The position numbers were made by a program, and so were the translations under genes. DNA of 64,000 nucleotides from Tateyamaria sp947503385 (GTDB lineage Bacteria > Pseudomonadota > Alphaproteobacteria > Rhodobacterales > Rhodobacteraceae), in contig NZ_JBNFZM010000001.1 of assembly GCF_051195235.1 (NCBI RefSeq), positions 806,001-870,000 of the forward strand, written 5' to 3'. The notes below the pieces were generated by a model. It was given only the letters and a program-made list of their open reading frames with translations, did no database searches and was not told the DNA's origin. Positions 46,121 to 53,554 of the stretch are shown one piece after another; the stretch's first letter is position 1; each line of letters starts with the position of its first letter.

Positions 46121-47485
46121 TCAGGTGGCTGACGTGATCAGGCTCAACAATGCATCGCCCATATCGCGCCCGTTCTGTTGCATACCTGCGGCGTTATAAT
46201 GCGGATCGCCGGGGTCGAGCGGATCAACTTGATTGCCGGAAGCAGGCTGGATCACCCGAAAGTCGGAGATCGCGTTTGGATGACCACTGTCCTTGTCAAA
46301 CCGGTTGAGCCATTGCTGGCGATAGCTGCCGAAACCCGGATTGCCCGCACCGTCGGTGTTGTCGACAATATGCTGCGCAATGTTGGTCAGAACCATGGGG
46401 ATGTTCCCAAACTCTGCCCGGACCCCTGCAAAGAACGCGTGGTATTCGGCCGTGTGTGCGGTGTCGTAACCGTCCGGACCATCCGGCGTGTTAAAGCCGT
46501 CGTTTTGACCCAGCGACCAGATCGCCCCGACAACTTCGTGCGCCGGACCTAGCGCCTCGACAGCGGATTTCATCGCCATCATCTCGTTCCACATGCGCGA
46601 GGCTGTGTTGCCTTGCTGCGTGGTTTCGATCACCGCGCGGCTTGGGTGACGCCAATCCTGCGTGTTCATCAGACCGGATCCCGGATCACCCAGCGCCATG
46701 ACCAGCAAGGGCCTGTCGCGGCCCGCTGACCATCCCACCAACCGGGATGCCGCAGCGTGTACCGGCGACATTCTGGAGGCTCCGGGTGCCGCCAGCACTG
46801 GTTCGATCATCGGAAACGGCATGTGCCGTTCTGCACCCACTGTGCCATAGGTGGGCGAGGTACGCAGACAGGGCATGTACCACATGCGCGGGTCATAAGC
46901 CGTCTCGCGGTTGTCTTTGGTCACAAAGTCGGACGTCGCATTGGCAGAGTTGCTGTCTCCGCCAATGATAATCACGTCGCAGGGCACAATATGTGGATCG
47001 ACCGAAGACAGATCATAGACCGAAATGTCATCCACTGACCCGGTGAAGGCCGCGCTCGGGTTCAGAGAGGCACGGGTAAAATTGCCGTCGACAACCGAAG
47101 GCGGGAAGTACTGAAAGCCCTGCCAATCCTCACTGACATTGCGCCCGTTGGCAGACCCGCTTCCGCTGAGGTTGATTTTGACGTTTGCGCTCCCGTATTG
47201 CGGATCGAGGGTCACAAAATATGGGCGCCCGGCGACAAGCGGGTCATCCAAGTTCATCCGCACGTCATTGCCGTTGACACCCAGACATGTCAGGCGCCCA
47301 TCCACAACAGACCAGTTGCTGCGCAAATCAATGTGCGCAGTGGTGTCAAATGCCATCTGTGTTGACGAAAACAGGTTCGACGGCGGCACAAGCCCCCCGA
47401 CCGGTGGCGGAGGCGGCGGCGGCGGCGCCACGGGCAGGTCAGACATTGGCGTCTGCGCTGCGGTCAAGCCAATGCCAATCAGCAT
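46121..47485 (-). CDS. ghsB: GTA/phage head-spike fibre-like protein with SGNH/SASA esterase domain
   Basis: 454 residues. It begins MLIGIGLTAAQ, a short phage-fibre-like N-terminus, then a Pro-rich linker (residues 21-28), a beta-rich carbohydrate-binding-like region (about 38-160), and an SGNH/SASA-type esterase domain (GGDSNSA, probable nucleophile S178; 'SLGQNDGFN'; DPHYN near 427 with probable H429). No Sec signal. It overlaps the spike-base gene by 1 bp (TAATG). The order matches the ghsA-ghsB head-spike genes of the R. capsulatus GTA. A stand-alone polysaccharide acetylesterase or a prophage remnant is the alternative. Confidence 0.62.
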   Translation of the reverse strand: MLIGIGLTAAQTPMSDLPVAPPPPPPPPVGGLVPPSNLFSSTQMAFDTTAHIDLRSNWSVVDGRLTCLGVNGNDVRMNLDDPLVAGRPYFVTLDPQYGSANVKINLSGSGSANGRNVSEDWQGFQYFPPSVVDGNFTRASLNPSAAFTGSVDDISVYDLSSVDPHIVPCDVIIIGGDSNSANATSDFVTKDNRETAYDPRMWYMPCLRTSPTYGTVGAERHMPFPMIEPVLAAPGASRMSPVHAAASRLVGWSAGRDRPLLVMALGDPGSGLMNTQDWRHPSRAVIETTQQGNTASRMWNEMMAMKSAVEALGPAHEVVGAIWSLGQNDGFNTPDGPDGYDTAHTAEYHAFFAGVRAEFGNIPMVLTNIAQHIVDNTDGAGNPGFGSYRQQWLNRFDKDSGHPNAISDFRVIQPASGNQVDPLDPGDPHYNAAGMQQNGRDMGDALLSLITSAT

Positions 47486-47745
47486 TAGGCCATGCCCACG
47501 ATGCCGGTTGCCGTCGTGCCGGTCGCGAAAATCCGTGAGGCACGGACAGGAAAGGCGATGCCTGCCGCGACGTAGACGGTCGCGGTAGTGCCCGAAACGG
47601 TGGTCAACCGGACAGCGCCGGATTGCGCCACATTCAAGGCACGCGTCGCCTGCGGCAAGTCCGCGCCGTCATCAGGCGCCACAACAAAAACGTCTTCCGC
47701 CGGTGCTTCGAGTCCGGGGGTATACGATGCAAATCGGTCAGTCAT
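47485..47745 (-). CDS. ghsA: GTA/phage spike base protein (Rcc01079-like)
   Basis: 86 residues from the ATG at 47745 (SD AAGGAC), MTDRFASYTPGLEAPAE. The pattern D-x-F-x2-Y-x2-GLxxPA, 'DDGADLPQATRALNVA', 'FPVRASRIFATGTTATGIVG' agrees with my memory of the family containing R. capsulatus Rcc01079, the base of the GTA capsid spike. It has no signal peptide, as expected for a particle protein assembled in the cytoplasm. Its downstream partner is the fibre/esterase gene. No capsid, portal or terminase gene is present in this window. Confidence 0.72.
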   Translation of the reverse strand: MTDRFASYTPGLEAPAEDVFVVAPDDGADLPQATRALNVAQSGAVRLTTVSGTTATVYVAAGIAFPVRASRIFATGTTATGIVGMA

Positions 47746-48287
47746 GTGAAGTCCTTTCGGTGCCAATGATGCATTCGTCCCTGTGGGTCAGCGCGTCGAA
47801 GACACCGCACAGGGAATGCGAAGGATCAAACCGACGCACAAACAAGGAAAATTCGTAAAAAACCTTAATAAACAGTCGCCTGTGCGACCGGTGGGTTAAG
47901 GGTTTGTCAACGCTTTCAGCAGGCGCAACAGCACCGTGCGTTAAGATTTGAAAATTGGTGCGGACCGGGTTTTCCAACAAAAACAAGGCACAGGATCAGC
48001 CCTGCTCGCAAAACGTGAACAATTACCATTTTATTTAACTTTTGGTTGATTTCTTCCTGTTTCAGTTCCGGCGCATTGCAGGCCTTCCGCTCCGCAAACC
48101 TGTCAAGAAACTGCCCAGCAATTGGCTGTCCGCAGCCACAATCCTGTCTCGATCTCCCTCTACCAAGCTGGGCAGCTAAACGGATCCGTTGGGTCAACAC
48201 GCGGTCTGGTGCACCAGACCAACATGAAACTGTGCATGTCGTCCACTCCGACAGGCACCCCGAAAGAATGCAAGGAAGATTGAAAGA
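47746..48287. other. Divergent intergenic region between spike and protease genes
   Basis: 542 bp without a supported gene. It contains a long hairpin (47771-47819) in the leader of the spike-base gene and a CtrA-like half-matching site TTAA-N7-TTGA (48035-48049) nearer the protease gene. Neither start has a convincing sigma-70 promoter. The right half is AT-rich between 48000 and 48060. Confidence 0.5.
47771..47819. promoter_or_regulatory. Long imperfect inverted repeat in the spike gene leader
   Basis: TCCCTGTG (47778-47785) pairs with CACAGGGA (47808-47815), and after a 3-nt bulge GCAT (47771-47774) pairs with ATGC (47816-47819), giving 12 bp over a 22-nt loop. It ends 26 bp upstream of the ghsA-like ATG. 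It could be an operator, a leader hairpin or a remnant terminator; no T-tract follows on either strand. Confidence 0.4.
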
Positions 48288-51152
48288 ATGACTGCCTCGT
48301 TTATCAATCCCACTTCGGTGAACACGCTGCTCTCTGATCCCGACGTCGGCGAATCCTGGTTTATTGATGGGTCCGAAACGTCGGATGTCCACATAGATGT
48401 GTCGAGCGTCTGGGAAGATTACACTGGTGATGGCGTGCTGGTCGGGGTGATCGACTCGCAGATCGACTATCACCACGGTGACCTCGCAAACGCGTACGAT
48501 TCCGATCTGGATTACAACTTTGCACTTGAAACCGACGACGTGAACGTCGCGCCGCGCGACATCGGTGACTGGCACGGAACAATGGTCGCAGGCGTCATCT
48601 CGGCCGAAGGTGGCAATGGCGAAGGCAGCGTGGGCATAGCGCCCGGCGCGACATTGGTTGGCCTTGCGATCGACTATTCCAGCGCTAACGCCGTTGATCA
48701 GGTGCAGCAAGCCTTGGCCGCCGCCGTCAACGTCGACGTGGCCAACAACAGCTGGAGTTTCACGCAGAACTTCCACGATAACTTCAGCCGCGCGGAATTC
48801 GCGCATCTGGGTGATACGCTGCAAACCGTGGCCGAAGAAGGCCGCGATGGTCTGGGCACCAGCATGGTGTTCTCCGCAGGGAATGACGGTGCGAGCGGCT
48901 CATCCAATTACCACAACTTCCAGAACTCGACCTACGCGATTTCCGTGGGTGCGATTCAGGCGGATGGTGACGCTTGGGCCTCGACCAGCATTGGCGCAAA
49001 CGTGCTCGTGTCTGCGGCAGGCGATGACGTCTACACGACCCGCCCCAAGGGCAACTACACAGAGACATCCGGCACGTCATTTTCAGCTCCGGCGGTGTCC
49101 GCCGTTATCGCCCTCATGTATGAAGCCAACCCAGATTTGGGCTACCGGGACGTGCAGCAAATCCTCGCCTTGTCCGCCGAGCGCGAGGGTCTGACCGACA
49201 ACGCGTTGCACGGCCAAGGCTGGCGCATTACGAACACCGACAACTTCAACGGTGGTGGGATGCACTATAGTGATGTGTTCGGCTACGGCGTTGTAAACGC
49301 TCACAATGCTGTGCGCCTTGCCGAAACCTGGACACAGCAACAAACGGCGCACAATCGCGAAACGATCACGGTCGAGCAGGAGGTTGGCCAAGAGCTGATC
49401 GCCGGCACGCAAGATCACATTTCGGTTGATATCGAGATCACCGAAGCGATCGAAGTTGAGCATGTCGAGTTGTCGATGGCACTGGTCTGGCGGTTCAGCG
49501 GCGATCTTGAGGTATATCTGACCAGCGCCGAAGGTCAGCGCGTCCAACTGGTCTATGACCACGAAGAGGCCAGTAGCATTGGCAACATCCGCAACTTTAC
49601 CTTCTCATCCGTCGCTACGATGGGTGAATTGGGTGCTGGCACGTGGACGCTGGACATTTACAACATGAACCCCGACGCCACAGATCAGGGTGAACCCATG
49701 ACGGGTCGCCTCCTTGATGTGTCGCTGTCGATCCACGGTGATACGGACGGTCTGAACGACGACACGTATTTCTACACGAACGAATTCGGCAACCATTACG
49801 ACGGCACCGATCTTGAGGCGCGCAGCACCCTGTCTGACACAAATGGAGGCCATGACGCGATCAACGCGGCCGCCGTGACTTCGGGCAGCCGTATCGACTT
49901 GACCGGAAACACTTCCAGCATGATCGCGGGGGTTGTTCTGGATCTCGGCACACCAGAAGAGATTGAGGATGTCTTTACCGGCGACGGCAACGACATCGTA
50001 TTCGGCAACGGGTCCGACAACTGGTTGAGCACCGGGCGTGGTGACGACATCATTCACTTTAGCTTTGGCGAGGACACCGTAGACGGTGGCGCAGGCAATG
50101 ACACTTTTGCCATCGATGCACTGTTTTCCAGCGTTCACGCCACGCTGTCTGATGCTGGCACATTCTTGTTGGGCTTCATCGACTACGGGTTGTCGATGAT
50201 ATTTGGCGTGGAATTCTTTCAGTTCACCGATGTCACCTACGACGCGGCAGAGCTTGAAGCGTGGATCACAAGTGGCGAATTGCCCGAACCAGAGCCGGAG
50301 CCCGAACCCGAACCGCAACCAGAGCCTGAACCAGAGCCCGAGCCTCAGCCTGAACCCGAACCCGAGCCTCAGCCTGAACCCGAACCGGAACCAGAACCCG
50401 AGCCCGAACCAGAGCCCACGGATCCTCCCGTGGAGCCGACACCCTCGGATGATTTTGACGAAACGTTCACTGGTACGGATGGCGCTGACCGCCTGACCGG
50501 AACGGATGGGCGCGATGAACTTATCGGGAATGCCGGTGACGACACACTGTCCGGCGGTGACGGCGCAGACGACCTACACGGTGGTGCAGGCATTGACCGG
50601 TTGAATGGTGGCGCAGGTCACGACGTCATGGATGGTGGCGCAGGTGCAGACCATCTGGTAGGCGGCGCGGGTGCTGACACGATTGACGGCGGCGCCGGGT
50701 ATGACCGACTGCGTGGCGGTGCTGGCGATGATGTCATGGACGGTGGTGTCGGCAATGACCGCCTCATCGGTGACGCTGGTGACGATTATATCGAGGGCGG
50801 TCTGGGACGTGACATCCTGCGCGGCGACGAGGGCAACGACACGCTGTCCGGTGGCGAAGGACGTGACCTGCTCTTTGGTGGCGCAGGGGCCGATACCTTC
50901 GTGCTTGACCTGCAGCACTCCGGCGAACTGGACGTGATCCGCGACTTCAACCTGGACGAAGGCGATCAAGTTGTGCTCGTTGGCCTCAACAGCGCCAGCG
51001 AAGCGGACATCGAGATGGTGACGCGCAACGACGACACCATTCTTCAGGTCGAAGTGGGTGGTCAGACGATCCAGCTTGGCCGGATCGAAGGCATCAGTGC
51101 CGACGACCTGAGCATAGGCCAACAAAGCGACGGCGAATTCTGGCTGTTCTAA
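48288..51152 (+). CDS. Subtilisin-family protease with P-domain and RTX repeats
   Basis: 954 residues. S8 catalytic domain about 30-350: D56 in VGVIDSQID, H96 in DWHGTMVAGVI, oxyanion N199 in SAGNDG, S264 in SGTSFSAPA. A proprotein-convertase P-domain follows (about 365-490), then a linker domain, a Pro-Glu/Gln repeat (666-710), and RTX calcium repeats (about 728-870) with the cap 'ADTFVLDLQ'. No Sec signal, so type I secretion is expected. Kexin-like catalytic plus P-domain architecture suggests processing of surface or matrix proteins. Confidence 0.88.
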   Translation: MTASFINPTSVNTLLSDPDVGESWFIDGSETSDVHIDVSSVWEDYTGDGVLVGVIDSQIDYHHGDLANAYDSDLDYNFALETDDVNVAPRDIGDWHGTMVAGVISAEGGNGEGSVGIAPGATLVGLAIDYSSANAVDQVQQALAAAVNVDVANNSWSFTQNFHDNFSRAEFAHLGDTLQTVAEEGRDGLGTSMVFSAGNDGASGSSNYHNFQNSTYAISVGAIQADGDAWASTSIGANVLVSAAGDDVYTTRPKGNYTETSGTSFSAPAVSAVIALMYEANPDLGYRDVQQILALSAEREGLTDNALHGQGWRITNTDNFNGGGMHYSDVFGYGVVNAHNAVRLAETWTQQQTAHNRETITVEQEVGQELIAGTQDHISVDIEITEAIEVEHVELSMALVWRFSGDLEVYLTSAEGQRVQLVYDHEEASSIGNIRNFTFSSVATMGELGAGTWTLDIYNMNPDATDQGEPMTGRLLDVSLSIHGDTDGLNDDTYFYTNEFGNHYDGTDLEARSTLSDTNGGHDAINAAAVTSGSRIDLTGNTSSMIAGVVLDLGTPEEIEDVFTGDGNDIVFGNGSDNWLSTGRGDDIIHFSFGEDTVDGGAGNDTFAIDALFSSVHATLSDAGTFLLGFIDYGLSMIFGVEFFQFTDVTYDAAELEAWITSGELPEPEPEPEPEPQPEPEPEPEPQPEPEPEPQPEPEPEPEPEPEPEPTDPPVEPTPSDDFDETFTGTDGADRLTGTDGRDELIGNAGDDTLSGGDGADDLHGGAGIDRLNGGAGHDVMDGGAGADHLVGGAGADTIDGGAGYDRLRGGAGDDVMDGGVGNDRLIGDAGDDYIEGGLGRDILRGDEGNDTLSGGEGRDLLFGGAGADTFVLDLQHSGELDVIRDFNLDEGDQVVLVGLNSASEADIEMVTRNDDTILQVEVGGQTIQLGRIEGISADDLSIGQQSDGEFWLF
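50283..50417 (+). repeat. Hexanucleotide-type (Pro-Glu/Gln)n coding repeat
   Basis: 135 bp encode 45 residues alternating Pro with Glu or Gln (P666 to P710) in the protease linker. The unit is 6 bp (CCN-GAR/CAR) with third-base variation. Length changes by slippage would be in frame, altering linker length rather than switching the gene off. Confidence 0.9.
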
Positions 51153-51157
51153 ACATC

Positions 51158-51187
51158 AGGGCAGGGCGGCACAGGCTGTCCTGCCCT
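51158..51187. terminator. Terminator hairpin between convergent genes
   Basis: 8-bp stem AGGGCAGG (51158-51165) and CCTGCCCT (51180-51187) with a 14-nt loop, 5 bp after the protease stop and 8 bp from the end of the convergent sulfotransferase. No strong T-tract on either side, so efficiency is uncertain. Confidence 0.6.
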
Positions 51188-51195
51188 TGGCCCGT

Positions 51196-52044
51196 CTATG
51201 TGTAGCGGGTCCAAGGCACCGAACGTCCAAGCAACGCTTCGAGCGCGGCAACATCTTCCTGATAAAAACCAGTCAACGACTCAGCCGTGCCCGGATCCAT
51301 CGGCGCCACGACCTCACGCATTTCCTCGCGGTTGGCCTGTCGCATTTGGCGTATGCCGGGCAGGGACTTTGCCAACTCCGCGACTTTACCAAGTCCGTTC
51401 CGCCGCGCGAAATTCCCGATCTTCCACAAGGTTTCACCCATGGCTGCGTTGCGATAGCGCACGCTTTCATTGGCACGCAAATCCAGAAAATCAGCCAGCG
51501 GTTCGAGGCCCAGTGCGTCCGTAACCTGTCGCGCGGCTTTTGCACGATCTACATGTATATCTTCTTGAAACATAACATGAATTTGCTCGCGTGGGAAATG
51601 ATCGAACCATCCTGACAGATGATGTGCATAGCGACCCTGATCGCGGTAGAGCGGGTTGTTTTCCAACGCAGTTTCGAACGAAAGATTGGCGCCGCTGATA
51701 TGGCCCTTGCGCGCCTCGTGCAGGTGATTTGAATATGCCCGGTCTACCGGGTCCCGCAGCGTGACAAAGACCTGCATATCCGGATTGTATTGCGCTGCGC
51801 GGAACGGCGCGCCGGGGTGGATCAGGTACGAGGGCGAAATTTCCCCCCGATGTGCTCGGTCCTCTGCTCCGACAAAACTGCGTTCGTACCACTCATAGCC
51901 GCGGTCGAAATAGTAGCTGAAAAAGTCGACTTCCTTGTCATCGCTCACCCGTACATCCGGGCACTGCTGCAATACGCCGTACAGCCAAGTCGACGCGGAT
52001 TTCTGCGCGCCAATTCCAATAAACGTTGCTTGTAATGGTCGCAT
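51196..52044 (-). CDS. Sulfotransferase (copy 6)
   Basis: 282 residues. PAPS loop 'FIGIGAQKSASTWLYGVL' and 3' motif 'VFVTLRDPVDRAYSNHLHEA', with 'GEISPSYLIHP'. It belongs to the heparan-type Sulfotransfer_1 group and resembles copy 1 in these blocks. Single gene, convergent with the protease. Probable role in decorating EPS; a lipid or small-molecule substrate is possible. Confidence 0.83.
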   Translation of the reverse strand: MRPLQATFIGIGAQKSASTWLYGVLQQCPDVRVSDDKEVDFFSYYFDRGYEWYERSFVGAEDRAHRGEISPSYLIHPGAPFRAAQYNPDMQVFVTLRDPVDRAYSNHLHEARKGHISGANLSFETALENNPLYRDQGRYAHHLSGWFDHFPREQIHVMFQEDIHVDRAKAARQVTDALGLEPLADFLDLRANESVRYRNAAMGETLWKIGNFARRNGLGKVAELAKSLPGIRQMRQANREEMREVVAPMDPGTAESLTGFYQEDVAALEALLGRSVPWTRYT

Positions 52045-52188
52045 GTGTGGTCCTTATACCGGGCCTCCTTAAAGGCGCAGAGCGCCTGACGCGCAAGCAA
52101 AAACCAAACCTGAGCGTCCTGCACGGCGAACACTGTGGCGCAGGGCAAAAATCATGTGCGCTTTGCGGCGCGAAAATGTGTTGTCGGA

Positions 52189-52923
52189 TCAGTCTTGCAG
52201 GGTCACCGTCTCGGCATACGCTTCGCCGTCTTCTAGCCGGACGCCGGTTAGGCGTCCGCTGGCATAGGCGCCTGTATCGATCGAAATGCGTCCGTCCCGT
52301 GCTTGAGGGTTCGCCACGATCGTGTGTCCGTGCACCACCCAGATGCCATCCCGCCGCCGACGCTTGAAGAACGCTGGATGCCCCCAATGCAGATCATGGT
52401 CCGACTGTTCGTTCATGGGCCGGTCCGGGTCGGCTCCGGCGTGTACGACTGCCACATTGCCTGATTGCCACAGGGGCGGCAAAGACACCAACCACGCGAC
52501 CAGATCCGGGCCCATCGCTTCGGCCAATGCATCCCGCGCATCGTTCAACATCGCACTGTCATTGTTGTGCCGGATCGTGGGCAATCCAAAACTTTGCAGC
52601 GTTGCAGTGCCGCCGTGGTTTAGCCACCGCGCCCCCTCTTTTACCGGCGCTTCCAGAAAATCGCGCATCATCACTTCGTGGTTTCCAGACAGGCATGTAA
52701 TGTCAGGACGGGCCTGCAAGGTGCGCAGCACCTCAGCACTGTTGGGACCCCGGTCTACGTAGTCTCCAACACATACCAGGGGCAGATCGCCGACCCGCTC
52801 AAGAAACCGATGCAACAAGGCTGCACATCCGTGGATGTCGCCGACAACGACCACAGGTGCGTCGGGTGCGACGGCCGGGAACGGCGCGTCCGATTGTGCA
52901 CTGCGAAAAAACTTGCGGAACAT
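52189..52923 (-). CDS. Serine/threonine-type metallophosphatase
   Basis: 244 residues, starting MFRKFFRSAQ at 52923. Calcineurin-like motifs: VVVGDIHGCA, GDYVDRGPN, SGNHEVMM, and WVVHGHTI late in the protein. It resembles bacterial PrpA/PP1-like phosphatases near BY-kinase systems, so it could act on phosphoproteins such as the ExoP-like kinase, but this is inference. Single gene, minus strand. Confidence 0.85.
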   Translation of the reverse strand: MFRKFFRSAQSDAPFPAVAPDAPVVVVGDIHGCAALLHRFLERVGDLPLVCVGDYVDRGPNSAEVLRTLQARPDITCLSGNHEVMMRDFLEAPVKEGARWLNHGGTATLQSFGLPTIRHNNDSAMLNDARDALAEAMGPDLVAWLVSLPPLWQSGNVAVVHAGADPDRPMNEQSDHDLHWGHPAFFKRRRRDGIWVVHGHTIVANPQARDGRISIDTGAYASGRLTGVRLEDGEAYAETVTLQD

Positions 52924-53056
52924 GTGTTGTGACCCTGTGCGCGGCATCCTCGGCGGGGGTCATCCCGCACGGGGTTGTGCCTTCGCTCATCAGGGTAATG
53001 GATTGGGCGGCGGTTTCAACGTCCGCCTGACATAACTCGGGTAAGGGGCCGTCGCG

Positions 53057-53329
53057 CTAATGTGTGTGCTTGTAGTCAACCACTGAAACAATGATGCCGA
53101 CCACAACAGCGCCGCACAGACCGTACAGGGGAACGCCCCATGCCCAATGTAGATCGAACCGAATGACACCCGCGATGGACAGAATGGCAGCCACTGGCAC
53201 AGCTGCCATGACCGCCGCCAGTGCATTGTAGTGGCGACCGGTCTGTCGTCTGACCTGATCTTCCATACGGATCTGATCAGGATGGAGCGTTTTTCCAGCC
53301 GCCGTTGCCGTCATATCGGTCAGCGCCAC
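53057..53329 (-). CDS. Small membrane protein, unknown
   Basis: 90 residues with two hydrophobic helices (about 36-57, 'ALAAVMAAVPVAAILSIAGV', and 64-84, 'WGVPLYGLCGAVVVGIIVSV'). The start is a GTG at 53329 with a good SD (AGGAG, 8 bp). I recognise no family. The cytoplasmic N-terminus is charged ('HPDQIRMEDQVRRQTGRHYN'). It is isolated between the phosphatase and the outer-membrane channel gene. Confidence 0.6.
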   Translation of the reverse strand: MALTDMTATAAGKTLHPDQIRMEDQVRRQTGRHYNALAAVMAAVPVAAILSIAGVIRFDLHWAWGVPLYGLCGAVVVGIIVSVVDYKHTH

Positions 53330-53483
53330 TGCTCTTCTCCTGAATATGTCAAATTACCAGTCATGAGAACTTTCGGTCCCGTATGGAGTATTTGTGCACG
53401 TTAAGCGGGTATGTTGTCTAGGTGCAACCTGTTGCAAAAAAGTAAGCCAAAAGACAAAACACGTCCGCCATACGCACGGATAC

Positions 53484-53512
53484 TTCGGAAAACCGAACAT
53501 TGTGTTAACAAT
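53484..53512. promoter_or_regulatory. Short palindromes upstream of the NodT-type gene
   Basis: TTCGG-aaaa-CCGAA (53484-53497) is immediately followed by ATTGT-N4-ACAAT (53499-53512). They lie about 45-70 bp upstream of the ATG in an AT-rich stretch, where an operator or promoter would be expected. Confidence 0.35.
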
Positions 53513-53554
53513 TAATCAAGGCAAAAAATTGCCCGAGCAGGTTTGAGCAGAATT

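Noticed and set aside
50500..50900. Regularly spaced repeats suggesting a CRISPR array
   Set aside because: They are RTX nonapeptide-coding repeats in frame within the protease gene, without identical repeats or unique spacers.
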